Assembly: GCA_029204225.1 (NCBI GenBank)
Contig: CM055102.1
Coordinates: forward strand, 15,936,229 to 16,000,228
DNA: 64,000 nt
DNA from: Diphasiastrum complanatum
Taxonomy: Eukaryota; Streptophyta; Lycopodiopsida; Lycopodiales; Lycopodiaceae
Direction: 5' to 3'
Shown: positions 10,740-21,439 of the stretch, piece by piece
Layout of the letters: each line of letters opens with the position of its first letter
How positions within the stretch are numbered: position 1 is the first letter of the stretch
Made by a program: the position numbers and the translations under genes
Notes under the pieces: generated by a model
What the model saw: the letters and a program-made list of their open reading frames with translations, nothing else
Databases searched by the model: none
What the model was told of the DNA's origin: nothing

Positions 10740-11100
10740 TCTAAATAGTTGTGAATTTTCTAAAAATCTTAACTTAGTGGATTCAGTTTAGGAGCTGATT
10801 GAAAAGAATAAGATCATAAATGGATTTAGTGATGTTTTTCTAGTTGAATTACCTCATGTTTTATCTCCTTCTAGGTTAATAAATCACATGATTGAGTTAA
10901 TTCCATGTAGTCACCCTATCTCTAGACAACCATATTGGTTTTCTTGGAAGGAAGAGATAGAGATTACTAATTAAGTTAATAATTATCTTAAGATGGAACA
11001 TATAAGACACAGTAAATCACCTTGGGGTACTTTTGTTCTTTTGAAAGCGAAGACAGATGGAGGCTTCCGATGTGTGGGGATTACAAGGAGTTGAGAAATT
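10740..11100 (+). pseudogene. Second gypsy RT N-terminal scrap
   Basis: This reads ELIEKNKIINGFSDVFLVEL, then LINHMIELIPCSHPISRQPY, KMEHIRHSKSPWGTFVLL and DGGFRC. It is the connector and RT fingers of another gypsy, differing from gypsy-1 at the same motifs. It therefore comes from a separate element, or from the recombined end of the first. Several stops interrupt it and the palm is absent. Confidence 0.75.
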
Positions 11101-11256
11101 GATAATTAAAGATAAAGCATGAAAGCAGACAATAAAAGAAAACATGTGTTCCAAAAGGAAGAACAATTCAAATGTCATGATGGAGTTACTTGCAAGTAAA
11201 CTTGAAATTGTGCGTGTTCTTGCAATTTTAGCATGTTATCTTTCTGTCCTAGTCGA

Positions 11257-11452
11257 TTGTTTCAAGCTGGAGGCAAAATATTAGGAAAAGATGTGAGATT
11301 TTTGCTAGATTTAGGGAGCACTCACAATTTGAGTAATTCTGAAGTGGCAAATTGGTTGAAGTAGTACAATGCATATCTGGCCAGAAATAATTATCCAAGT
11401 CAGGACTTCCACATTAGATTTGGAGCTAGTAATTTGGTTCACATCTTGAAGA
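11257..11452 (+). pseudogene. Gypsy protease scrap
   Basis: The frame LFQAGGKILGKDVRFLLDLG followed by STHNLSNSEVANWLK is a retropepsin active-site region with DLG in place of DTG. A TAG at 11362 interrupts it. A related stretch continues to HIRFGASNLVHIL. Its position after an RT fragment is out of order, so this segment has been shuffled. The flanking 11100-11256 shows no motif. Confidence 0.6.
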
Positions 11453-11993
11453 TTCTAGTGTCTTCACTTTGAATACGGAGCTAAGTGTCACATTATAAAA
11501 CACTAAATAGTAATGCATGATTTAGTGAATTGTAGCTTTTCTTGATTATGCAACTACTTTCAATGAATATATTAAGTATATCACTATATAGTTCAACTGC
11601 TAACTAGTCTTTAAATGATGTGTAAGTCCTTAGATGGAAAGTTTAATTAGAATATAAGGTTTGGTAATTCCTTTGCAGATGGACTAATTGCATTTTGAGC
11701 ATCTAAAATCTGAGCAATTCTATAGGTGAATTCATTCAAGGGTTTTTTTGTGGCTTAATCCCTTTGTGGTTCGTTCTTAAAAACTCATGGTTTTTTATCT
11801 ATCTCTAAATCATCCCTTTGCATGTTGACTGAGTATAGCAATGTCATGTTTACTATGCTTGGTAATCTACCAAATCAAACACTTGAGAGCATGATAGCAT
11901 CCTTACTAGAAGACGAGGGAAAAACAGAAAATGGTCAAAGTTTGTTCATACTGATGAGGTAGCTAGTTAATTGACACAGTTGAGCATCAGTGA
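11453..11993 (+). other. Intron sequence with no recognised feature
   Basis: AT-rich, non-coding. The LINE that starts near 11994 is probably inserted into this background. I could not define its 5' end or target-site duplication. Confidence 0.4.
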
Positions 11994-12985
11994 GTGCATA
12001 TCTCGTCAATGACAGAGATCCGAGGTACCCACAGGCTATTGGCCACCACACTTAGCAGACAGCAGGAGGACATTCGCACAATTCAGACAGACCTTCACAC
12101 CATCCAGAATGATCTTTGTACAACATGGACAGATCTTCGCACTGCTCAGGCGGATCTCCGCACCGCTCACGTAGACATCAGCGCCATTCAGGCAAAGCTT
12201 CATGCCACACGTTCGGATCTTCGCGCCGCCCAGGCAGAGCTCCACACCACTCGCACAGAGCTCCGTCGTACTCAGGAAGACCGCCGCGAGCTACGTGCTG
12301 CGTTGTCCACTCAGCAGGAGGATTTGCGCGCTGCCCAGCAGACACACAGTCACACCGCCGCCACTATTACAGCCCTGGATGACCTTTCCTGCTTTGCTCG
12401 CCTCTCACCAGTCTGATCTCCAGACAACACACACGGAGGGTCTCACTCTTACAGAGGGGTTTGCATCTCTCCGCACCTCCTCCACAGAGCAGCAACAGTT
12501 AGTCACCACTGTACTCGCTCCACAGCAGGACATCTGCCAGCAGTTGCAGGATTTGCTACGTGCACCCCCGCAGCCTGTATCGCTGCCACATGATGACGCT
12601 GCCGCCCAGCAGACAGCAGCCAAATGATCAGAACTGCAAAAAGAAGTACAAGAAGCCAAGATTACATTGGTAGATGATACCTTCAGGAGGTTATCAGAGA
12701 GCATCAGAGGAGGATTTCAAATCCCTCAATATTCGTGTCAGAGGATTACCTGCGGATGGTCAACCACTACATTGTGCCAGGGCTTTCTTGCATGCACGGT
12801 TCCCTGATTCTGAGCAGCACTTGGTTTTGGCATGGCGGGCCAGATCAAACCCTATAGTTTTATTCATTCGATTCAGATCTCTCCACTTCCTCCACAGCGG
12901 CTGACATCACTTCATTTACATCCTCTGCACAGGTTGGTGCTTTACAGAGACGCATGAGTCCCCTCTTCATGCTCTCCCTAGATAT
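11994..12985 (+). pseudogene. LINE ORF1-like: heptad-repeat coiled coil plus RRM-like part
   Basis: The first 140-residue frame carries 13 consecutive seven-residue units (residues 26-116), such as DLRTAQA, DLRTAHV, DLRAAQA and ELHTTRT, a near-perfect trimer-type coiled-coil pattern. The coding sense moves to another frame at about 12395 (EQQQLVTTVL, QQLQDLL), stops at 12625, and then shows NIRVRGLPADGQP with ARAFLHARFP and NPIVLFIRFRS in a third frame. A coiled coil followed by such an RNA-recognition segment matches L1-type ORF1, which binds the element's RNA and trimerises. At least two frameshifts make it non-functional. It ends where gypsy-2 begins. Confidence 0.6.
12069..12341 (+). repeat. 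13 tandem 21-bp heptad-coding units
   Basis: The units encode 13 in-register heptads, mostly (D/E)LxxxQx. They sit in a GC-richer stretch than the surroundings and diverge from each other at synonymous and non-synonymous sites, so the array was built by old unit duplication. Confidence 0.8.
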
Positions 12986-12989
12986 CGTG

Positions 12990-13981
12990 TGTTAGAGCCC
13001 AATTATGGCTCTATCATGATCTCGGCATGGCCGGTTACCAAAGGGCCCTACAATGGATCGCTGGTGAATAGGGAGCTTTTGTCTCGATTTGAGCCAAAAA
13101 AACAGGGATTTACAGATCTGAAAAAAAATTGAACATGAAAAAATGAATTTTGTAGAAAACTGAAAAATGGCCATAACTTTCTCTACGCTTATCGGATTGC
13201 TATGAGATTTCAGCAGGTGCTTGGGGGTGCTGAATCGCTGCAAGGGAGGCTGCAAATCTGAGAAAAGATTCTAAAATCACTAATTTTGCTCAAAAAGACA
13301 GATTTTGGACCCTACTACAATAGGACCTTCAGCCTGTTTGCAAACCTTCAATTTTCTCTCCACGGAAGTTCTTTGCTTTTAGATCTGCTCAACAGAAAAT
13401 AAAAAAGATTATTTGACCATCCCATAACCAAATATAGGATCCAATCTTCAAGAAGATCTTTAACCGCATTATTTGATATTCAGAGATCAAAAAACTCTAT
13501 CTGGATATCTATTCACCAAATACTGGAGTACCCCAAAATTTGTTCCAAATGGACCATAATAATCCATTGAAAAAATTGTGATTTAACAAGAATCTGCACA
13601 TGGTTTTACCCTCACATAACAACCCATCTGGTTGGTACTATCCACCTTGAATTCCTAACATCTGAGAGTTACTCTTAGGAATAAGGTTCTGTATAGTACA
13701 AATGTGAACCAAATGTCATTCTCGTTCCATGTCGCGTGCATAAGTTCGCATCGATTTGGTGTTGTTTTTCACCTATTTTCGCAAAAAGTCGACAAAACTT
13801 CAAATTTTTCCGGCAACTTCTTCATCGGTCATCCATACTACGTCTTTGGGGATCAGGGAGTGATCTATCTTCGCTGATTTATTTTACTTTCTGTTTTCCC
13901 TTTTCACAAAAAAAATCATTTTTGTTGTTTTTTGTGTACATTCAGAAAGAGACTTTGTTTTTTCTGTGCTTTTTGTTCGTT
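12990..13981 (+). other. Gypsy-2 5' leader / LTR region
   Basis: This 1-kb non-coding stretch precedes the gag ATG. It starts with TGTTAGAGCC-type sequence and contains A/T runs. The wording around 13170-13290 (CATAACTTTCTCTACG, GAGATTTCAGCAGG) looks like unique leader. No canonical TGGTATCAGAGC primer-binding site is visible. Confidence 0.4.
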
Positions 13982-14822
13982 ATGGAAGACGACCATGTTG
14001 ATATACCTCTCAGCCCTCCTGTTGCCCTTCAATCACCACCACCCAGCCCTGTGCTTAGCCCTGACCGCAATCCGCCTATAATGGCTCGTTCGCCTGCTAA
14101 TACCCCTTCTGTGCAAGCTCACATGGATAGTGTGCAGAAGACCGTCATAGAGATGCAAGCGATGATGGTAGCTGGTGGTTATGCGTCTTCCTCACAGCAT
14201 GCCCCACCTTATCCTTATCCATTTCCGTCTTCTGTTGTTCGTCTTGTGTTACCTCCACCTTACCCAGAAGACAAAGATATTAAACCTACCCGTTTCGCAG
14301 GAAACACTCCCCAACGCAATACTGATATTGTAGATCAGTGGTTGCATAAGTGGGAGGAATATTTTGATTTGAAGCGGTCCCCAACTGATGAGGGTTGGCG
14401 GGTCCGCAAAGCTGCTTACCATTTCACTGATTTTGCTGACAGGTGGTGGCGCAAATTGTTGAAGTCTAATCAGGCTCCATCTACCTGGCTTGAGTTTAAG
14501 CGAGCTTTCAGAGCTCAATTTATTCCTCCACATGAGCATGTGCCTACGACGGATTCTTGGCTTTTGCATCGTCAGAGGCAGTACATGGTGCAGGAATATG
14601 TTGATAGGTATCGTGAGATGCTTATCAAGATTCCAAAAGAGATTCCCGAGTGGCCTTCGTGAAGAGTTGAGGCCTTCAGTGCTTAATGAAGGGTGCAAGA
14701 CCTTAGAAGAGGCAGTTGCTATAGCTCTCAACTTTGAAGGTAATGTGCGTACGAAGGTTGAATCTGGAGCGCCAAACTGGCCTCAGAAGAAGGGTTCGCG
14801 AAAGTCTGGCCAAGCTGGTTAG
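13982..14822 (+). pseudogene. Gypsy-2 gag
   Basis: The start ATG at 13982 opens MEDDHVDIPLSP followed by a Pro-rich N-terminus. The gag core is FAGNTPQRNTDIVDQWLHKW, EEYFDLK, FADRWWRKLL, STWLEFKRAFRAQF and YVDRYREMLIKIP. The upstream in-frame sequence from 13736 is AT-rich and unlikely to be translated. A frameshift near 14640 moves the frame to GLREELRPSVLNEGCKTLEE, which runs to a TAG at 14820. A remnant of the zinc knuckle may follow at about 14960-15000 (C...GKHLFKDC), with its second Cys lost. Confidence 0.85.
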
Positions 14823-15600
14823 AAAGGCGTTTCGCAGAAGGATCCTATCCAGATGCAACAAAATTTGAAGCGCAAGGCGGGATCTCCTATGGCTCGTCGT
14901 GCTTATGACAAGTCTCCCCTTAGTCCTGAGCAAAAAAAAAAAAGTCCAAGAAAGACGGATTATGCTTTTTTTTTCTTGGCAAGCATCTTTTCAAAGATTG
15001 TCTTTGACGTACGGGCAAGAAGCTCCATGTTATGCAACATCAAGATGAGGGCAAGGATGAGGAAATTTTGGATGACTTGTTAGTAAGTGATGATGAGGAC
15101 ACTCGTCGTGTCATGACTATTTCGGTGCGGAAGCTTGTTCTAGAGGCACCAGTTTGTTATTTGTCCACCAAGGCGCGTGAAGCTTATCGGTTTCCAGATA
15201 GTGAACTGATACGCATGAGGGGGAAGGAGATTCAGTATTTGTGATTGTGTTATGTGAATGTTAATTCCATTTTTGATTCTTATGTTGATAATAATCAGAT
15301 AAGCACACTCACTAATAAACCACAAGAAGCTTCATTTACTTTTGCATCCCCTAGTGCAGATGCATTTTCGTGACAGCCTAGATGTGACCCAGCAAGTGAG
15401 TTGGAGAAGTTCATATGCACTCAGTTTAAACACGTGCTAATTAGTAATATGCCAGAGGGATTGCCGCCTAGTCGGAACGTTGATCGTATTGAGCTCCTTC
15501 CAGGGGCAAGTCCGGTATGTAGGCCTCTTATAGGATGAGCCTAAAAGAGGAAGAGGAAGTCAGAAAGATGTTCGAGTATATCAAGCTGGGGTACATCATG
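14823..15600 (+). pseudogene. Gypsy-2 post-gag/protease region, largely deleted
   Basis: Short frames read DLLVSDDEDTRRVMTISV, then ELEKFICTQFKHVLIS, MPEGLPPSRNVDRIELLPG and KRGRGSQKDV, which correspond to the protease-RT connector. No DTG or DSG protease active site is present. At about 15600 the text jumps from the connector straight into EDVQKTAFRTRFDHYEF of the RT palm, so the RT finger segment (roughly 70 residues) is missing. Confidence 0.75.
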
Positions 15601-16510
15601 AAGACGTCCAGAAGACGGCCTTCCGAACCCGTTTCGATCATTATGAGTTTTTGGTTATGCCATTTGGGTTAACCAATGCACCAGCCACATTCATGATGCT
15701 CATGAACGATGTCTTGCGAGACTATATGGGCAAGTTTGTCGTCAATTTTATTGACGATATATTGGTTTTTAGTAAAGCGGTCAAGGAGCATGAGATTCAT
15801 CTCAAGACCGTATTTGGCAAGTTACAAGCTTCTGTCTTGTACACTAATGCTCAGAAGACAGAGTTGTGTAAGACTCGTGTCGAGTATTTGGGTCACGTAG
15901 TGACAACTGAGGGTATTTCGGTTGACCCAGCCATGGTGGCTGTGGTTAAGAAGTGGCCGAGGCCCGCCGATATACGCCAGTTACAATCTTTCAAGGCTTT
16001 TGTAAGTTCTACCGGCAATTTGTTAGGAATTATTCCTGGATAGCTGCTCCTCTGATGAACCAGTTACGGAAAAACAACACTGTGGTTCGATGGGATGCTG
16101 AAGCTCAGCAACGTTTTGAGAACTTGAAGGAGTCTGTGGCCTTGGCTCCAGTCCTCAAGATTGTGGATACCCAGAAACCTTATGACCTAGAGACGGATGC
16201 AAGTGGCATTGTCGTAGGTGCAGTGTTGAGCCAAGAGGGTAGACCAGTAGCCTTTGACACCAGCTCAACAAAGCTATCCTACACACGAGCAAGAGTTGTA
16301 TGTGATTATACATGCGCTCAAGGTGTGGAGACATTATTTATATGGCGTTGAGTTTTATGTGTACACAGATCATCATACTTTAAAGTATTTTTGCACTCAA
16401 CCAGATTTGAAAGGCCGCCAAGCTCGGTGGGCCGAGCTGATGCAGGAATATCACTTGCAAATTCGCTTCCGAAGAGGGAAGGAAAATGTGGTCGTTGATG
16501 CACTATCTCA
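15601..16510 (+). pseudogene. Gypsy-2 RT palm/thumb and RNase H
   Basis: The frame from 15601 gives [32 protein letters not shown], the active site NFIDDILVFSK (both Asp retained), VEYLGHVVT and VVKKWPRP. Two frame changes near 16000 and 16260 follow. The RNase H part reads WIAAPLMNQLRK, YDLETDASGIVVGAVLSQ, then HEQELYVIIHALKVWRHYLY, YTDHHTLKYF and GKENVVVDALSH. The palm motif is intact but the domain lacks its fingers and is frameshifted, so it is not functional. Confidence 0.9.
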
Positions 16511-17480
16511 TATATTGCATCAGATGAGCTTTACTATGGTTGACAGTGGTCTCATGGAGGAGATTAAGAAGGCTCAAGAAAAGGACCCACATTGTCAGCG
16601 TGTGTGGCCTAATGCGCGCAAGGTAGTCGACCAAATGGAAGAGTCAGTCGAGGCTGTCGCTTCCGTAGAGGCACACACCAGTACATATCTAACATACACC
16701 GTGAAGGATGTTATGTTAATGAGAAATGGAAGAGTTTTCATGCCAGACGTGAAGGATCGTCGTAAGATACTTCATGAATGCCATGATAGTCCTTGCGTCG
16801 GGCACCTTGGTATTGATAAGACTAGTGAGCTTTTAAGAAGGCATTATTTCTGGCCACGATTGCAGTGGGATGTAAGAGAGTACGTCCAGCGTTGCACGGC
16901 TTGTCAAGTGAACAAGGCCGAGAGAGTAAGTCCTCCGGGCTTGCTACATCCACTTGAGATACCTATAGGAAGGTGGGAAAGCATCTCTATGGATTTTATT
17001 GTTGGGCTACCCAAGACCCAGAAGGGATTAAATTCCGTTATTATAGTGGTAGACAGGTTTTCCAAGATGGCCCACTTCATCGCAACGACCAAGAAGGTCA
17101 GCTCCGCAAGTTGCTAAGTTTTTTATTGAGAATATTGTTAGGGTACATGGCCTTCCGAAGTCCATTGTTTCTGACAAGGATCCCAAGTTTATGGGAAAGG
17201 TGTTCACCAAGCTGGGAACATAGCTCTAAGCATTCTCAGATGGATGGTCAGACAAAGCAAGTGAACCAGATCCTGGAAGATATGCTTAGGGCATATGTTA
17301 GTAGTACGCAAACAGACTGGGTAAAGCATTTACCGCTATTGGAGTTTGCGTACAATGATAAGAGACATGCATCCACTGGATTGAGTCCATTTGAGCTCAA
17401 TTATGGTTTCAGGCCATTGAGTCCTGCAATCATAGGGATTCCGCATAGGGTACCTAGTGCTGTTGAGTTTTTGGCTTAGA
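16511..17480 (+). pseudogene. Gypsy-2 integrase
   Basis: The HHCC zinc-binding domain is clear: HECHDSPCVGHLGIDKT, LLRRHYFWPRL and CTACQVNKAER. The catalytic core has the first Asp in SMDFIVGLP (GAT 16992-16994) and the second in SDKDPKF. The third carboxylate, normally Glu in a DGQTERVNQ-like motif, is Lys here (DGQTKQVNQ, AAG at 17255-17257). A frameshift near 17095 and a TAG after KLGT at about 17220 also break the domain. The later part, LLEFAYNDKRHASTGLSPFE, is well preserved. Integrase would join the cDNA ends to target DNA. This copy should be dead. Confidence 0.9.
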
Positions 17481-17992
17481 TGCAGCAGAAGCTAGAAATG
17501 GCACGAGATAACTTGTCCAAGGCTGTATCTAGGGCAGAGAGTATACCCGTGAGAATCGTACCTATCGGGAATTTGAGAATGGAGATTGGGTGTATTTACT
17601 AGTCCCTTCGAAGTCGAAGGTGCTACGCACAGGAAAGTGCGCCAAGTTATCTCCTAGGTATTGTGGACCATGGTTGATTATTAAGAAGGTAGCTTATAAG
17701 CTATAGCTACCTGTAGGATGCAAGGTGCATCCAGTATTTCATGTTAGCAAACTGAAGAAATGTTTGCATGATGGCGATAGCCTAGTGGAAGGTCTAGTGT
17801 CTCTAGAGGAGAAGGACACCACAGGTTATGGGCCAGAAAGAATCCTAGATCGAAGGGAGCCACGATTGCGGAATCGTCTGCTTCAAGAGTATCGAGTAAC
17901 CTGGAAAGGGCATCTGTTGTCAGATGCTACCTAGGAGACGCGACAGGCGTTGCAGAAGTCTTACCCGGAGTTTGTCATCGAGGACCGATGAG
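17481..17992 (+). pseudogene. Gypsy-2 integrase C-terminus with chromodomain-like tail
   Basis: The frames read LVPSKSKVL-type GPY/F-region text, then MHPVFHVSKLKKCLHDG (from 17725), and PERILDRREPRLRNRLLQEY, RVTWKGHLLSDAT, with a TAG where the Trp of ATWE is expected, then LQKSYPEFVIEDR. This is the chromovirus C-terminal arrangement, in which a chromodomain-like fold directs insertion to particular chromatin. The premature stop falls in the aromatic-cage region. Confidence 0.8.
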
Positions 17993-18395
17993 ACTTGCTA
18001 GAGGAGGGAAGGATAGGCTCCGAAATATCCACTTTATTGATTTCTCTTCAAAGTACATGACAAACTATCCACATAAACACATAAGAACACTGCTGCTAAG
18101 TCTCCTCCCAGCCACTTGCTGCATAGATTTATGAGGAATGCCTCTCTCTAGACTCACTTATACACAATCCTCAAGCACCCACTCAACCCTTTCCTAACGT
18201 CGACACATGGCGAACCCCATGCACAATCGACACTTGCCACTTGGCAGTACCCTGACACATTGGCAAGTGAGGTCACTCATGCACTGGACCAAGTGTCCCA
18301 ATAAGCATATGACAAGTGTTCCGTTGACCGGTCAACTCTCCTACTTTTTAGGAGGTCAGTACAACAACCTCTAAATTAAGACCCAGTACCCTATA
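17993..18395 (+). other. Gypsy-2 3' non-coding region, probable 3' LTR
   Basis: A purine tract AGAGGAGGGAAGGATAGG at about 18000-18018 could be the polypurine tract, so the following 375 bp is probably 3' LTR. It contains ACTTTTTAGGAGG and several GACACTTG/GACAAGTG words. There is no coding motif. The boundary with LINE sequence near 18395 is estimated from where LINE reading sense resumes. Confidence 0.4.
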
Positions 18396-19440
18396 CCAAA
18401 TATAAGTATCTTCGTGCTCTACACACTTTTTGTATGCGATGGGAATGGAGGTGCACCTTGCTAAGACCAAGGTCATGATATTTCATACCAACAAATAGGG
18501 CATTTGTGGGCACAGGTTTTACTTTGGTGACTCCCCAGTTGAGGTTGTCTCTTCTTACACATATCTTGGGGTCCAGTTCACATCTCCGCAGTTGCATTTC
18601 AGACAAGCTGCCCTAGCACGTGTGAGGCTCGGACATGCAACATTGGTTCAGATGGAGAGAGGCTGCTCACTGCATCATGTCCACGATCCGCGCACTAGAT
18701 GTCTTCTTTTTGACACGTTGGTCACTCCAGCCACTATGTACGAATCTGATTCTTGGCTTCCTGGACTCACTTGTGCAGACTTGTGCATTCAGGGTCTGAT
18801 GCTCAGCAGGATGATTCGAGCGAAGCCCTCTATACCTCATGACATTCTCTTTGCTGAGTTTGCTACTCCACCCATCATTCTCGATGCTCTTTTCCGCATT
18901 GTCATCTTCCTTCAGCACCTGCAGGCACTATCTGATAGCGCTCCTAACTGATATGCAGTCGCAGCACTGGCATCCTCTCGTGCATTGGCCTCACAGCAGG
19001 TGGATTACTCATGGTATGCAGCAGCGGATCGCCTTCTATCAGCTTTTGGGATTACTATCACGGATCTCCCATGCGGCACGCACCAGTACATCAGAGGTTT
19101 TCTTCACCGCCATTATATGCAGCATCACTGCACTGGACAACTTGCCCTTCTACGGTAGTCCGCCAACCATACTACCAGGTACATTTTCTTCACCTAGATT
19201 CCTCAGGTCTGCCTCTTCTGCTGCCATATCTTGCACAACCTCTATCTCATGGCCTGCGCTACAGGATTGGGCAGTTACGAGCCTCATCATATCAGTAGGC
19301 CATTGAGACAAGTCGTGCAACACGTATTCCTCGAGAGATGTGCATATGTCAGCTCTGCTCCATACATGAGATAGAGGACGAGAGCCACTTTTTGCTATGG
19401 TACCCAGTCTACTATGAGATTCGCGGGCATTAACACTGCT
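18396..19440 (+). pseudogene. LINE reverse transcriptase C-terminal region
   Basis: Coding sense resumes as YLRALHTFC and MGMEVHLAKTKVMIFHT, FYFGDSPVEVVSSYTYLGVQF, then an open frame through RQAALARVRLGHATL and LFDTLVTPATMYESDSW. These match the segment after the palm of L1-like RTs (LxKTKVMxF, YLGxxF). A Cys/His motif follows in another frame (19322-19434): CICQLCSIHEIEDESHF with WYPVYYEIRGH. The last Cys of the usual HFLxxCP is Tyr here. In-frame stops (TAG near 18497, TAA at 19431-19433) show decay. Endonuclease and RT palm are not in the window, so a large deletion accompanied or preceded the gypsy-2 insertion. Confidence 0.8.
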
Positions 19441-19923
19441 TGTACAGAAATGGTCCCCACACAGTGCGGTCTTTTATGTCATCTTCTGATCAGCACTGCC
19501 TAGGCTTGCTTCTTCGCGAGATGCTCTCCTTACACGCCTCATTACTTTCAGCTGCCTCCAGCCGTACAGCTCCTTCACGACAGCTCTCCATTACCCGTTT
19601 CTTTCAGCCCTCACATTCTGTGGACTCAGATTTGAGGATGACATCGACATCCCGATTCGCCAGCGTCCGCCTGCCAGCTCTTCTATGCTGCTACTCTCTG
19701 CTACTGCTGTCATTATTGCTTCTGTTATTATTCAGCTGTTTTTATATACCTGGCCCGGGTTGTGGGTGTTTCTGATGTTAATTGTTTTTCTTTTGGATCA
19801 CTCATAGTTAGTATTTTTTTACTATTGTTTTTATGCACTCTTATGCCAGTCCTCATGTGACTATGCTCCCACAACTATGTACATATGCTGCACCCTCGGG
19901 TGCCCAAAAGACGTTAATAAAAG
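19441..19923 (+). other. LINE 3' end and untranslated tail
   Basis: Coding-like text continues to about 19690 (CLYRNGPHTVRSFMSSSDQ, LGLLLREMLSLHASLL), then becomes T-rich untranslated sequence. The tail ends in GTTAATAAAAGTCTCT, giving an AATAAA-type signal directly before a CT microsatellite. Confidence 0.55.
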
Positions 19924-19927
19924 TCTC

Positions 19928-19978
<51 letters not shown>
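19924..19978. repeat. (CT)n microsatellite at LINE 3' end
   Basis: About 55 bp of CT repeat with a single CCC interruption near 19939. It directly abuts the LINE AATAAA tail, so it probably grew from the element's own 3' terminal repeat rather than from unrelated DNA. Confidence 0.85.
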
Positions 19979-19980
<2 letters not shown>

Positions 19981-20961
19981 AATGTTGTCTGTTGTACGTT
20001 GTTGATCTCTCTTAATTGTGATGTTGAATTTATTTGCTGCAATTCCAGTTGTAGTACATTAATCACAATATTAGGAAGGAGCATCAATTACATTCTCTAC
20101 AATTTTCTTGTATGAATTATTTCTCAATCACTGCAAAAGGGCTTCAATTACTTTGTGTCATATTTTTCAGGAAAGAATGCCCAAAACTTGATTAGAAAAG
20201 TTTTGCTCAAATTTTTTGAGCTAAAATAGAGATCCCTTCGAGGCTGATACACCTAAAAAGCCCCTAGTCATAAGATTGACTTTACTCTTATGGGCCATGA
20301 AGATTATGTATTGTAGGTCAAGATTCGATTGATTCGATATATCAACTTCTTGTAGAGAGTCATGCTTGAAACTTTTTCATATCATGTCTTACAATCATTT
20401 TGAGGAGTAAGTCAACTTTTTTCTAGAGGCCTTCATTGGTGGTTTGTATAGTTTTCCAAGCTAGTTCTCGCTTTAAAGGGCTTGTCGTAATGTTTCGAAT
20501 GGCTCTTACCAAGTTAAGGTTATGCCTTCTATAGTTTCAAGTGAATACTAAAGCTGGCTCAAGGATTGCTTAAACATACTACGCTTTGATTCAGATTTCT
20601 GTAATTTAAAGGAAAATCACAGTTTTGATGTGATATTTGATTTGGGCTTTGCATTGAAATACATTTCTTTCAATTCATACTCGTCATAACTGAACAATAG
20701 TTGCATATCTAGTTTGTGGATGTCTATCCTTGTAAAGGCTTTTTGTTGCGTTGAACTAGCAATGATGTTAATTGCTAAACTAATGTCAGTTTCTGTAAAG
20801 CCTCTGTAAAATTTGTTTCAAAAGCTCATCACTAAGGGATTACATTGTGTCGAATTCTGAATGAAATCCCCTATTTAAAGTGTTCAAAAGTTTTAATATG
20901 ATGGTAAGAGTTGGTCTGAAAATGCTTTCTTTAATGAAATCCTGTATGCATTGTTAGGCAG
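19979..20961 (+). other. Right part of the first large host intron
   Basis: Non-coding and AT-rich with no transposon motif. It ends in TTGTTAGGCAG, the acceptor of exon c. Confidence 0.5.
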
Positions 20962-21075
20962 GTGCATAATTTAGAAAAAAGCCTAGGTAAATTGATTCGA
21001 CGATATGGCTCTGAACGGCGTGCCCTAGAGGAAGACCATCAAAAGAGTATTGTTGCATTTCAAGCTGAAAAGCAG
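20962..21075 (+). CDS. BBOF1: Host gene exon c (BBOF1-like coiled coil)
   Basis: This 38-codon exon lies between acceptor GGCAG|GTG and donor CAG|GTTTGA, phase 0 on both sides. It encodes VHNLEKSLGKLIRRYGSERR followed by ALEEDHQKSIVAFQAEKQ. The Leu/Val spacing continues the heptads of exon b. The exon sits as an island between two 14-kb introns packed with transposons, yet has no stop or frame damage, which argues that the gene is under selection. Confidence 0.65.
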
Positions 21076-21337
21076 GTTTGATATTTACAAATACCAAAAG
21101 TTTTTACCACTGAATTGATGTATTTTGTATGAGGTTGAATTTCATTCTTTACTTTCAACCTAAGCAAGATTATGCATGCTATAACAAAAGCAAAAGGCAT
21201 CTGTTTCTCATTATTGCAAAAACACATGGTTAATCTCTTTGATTTGCTAGGTTTTTAACAAACTTTCCATGCAGTGATATATCAAGCTCATTGAATTTAG
21301 GTGTTCTTGTTTGTTCATTTATAAGAACAGTTAGTGG

Positions 21338-21338
<1 letters not shown>

Positions 21339-21404
<66 letters not shown>

Positions 21405-21405
21405 A

Positions 21406-21437
<32 letters not shown>
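21339..21437. repeat. (CT)31 followed by A6 and (TAA)10 microsatellite
   Basis: A pure CT run (21339-21400) joins a short A run and a TAA run (21408-21437). It lies inside the second large host intron, 264 bp after exon c. Long reading frames of Ser-Leu or Arg-Glu across it are artefacts. Confidence 0.95.

Positions 21438-21439
<2 letters not shown>

Larger units (their letters stand above)
12990..18395 (+). mobile_element. Gypsy-2 (chromovirus-type), inserted in the LINE, defective
   Basis: A gag-pro-pol order of gypsy type (gag 13982-14822, RT, RNase H, integrase, chromodomain-like tail) lies between the two halves of LINE sequence. The left edge is near TGTGTTAGAGCC at about 12987 and the right edge near 18395, both approximate. 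I could not match 12990-13980 with 18000-18395 as two LTR copies, so one LTR is probably truncated. LINE RT thumb coding resumes right after the element. Confidence 0.65.
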
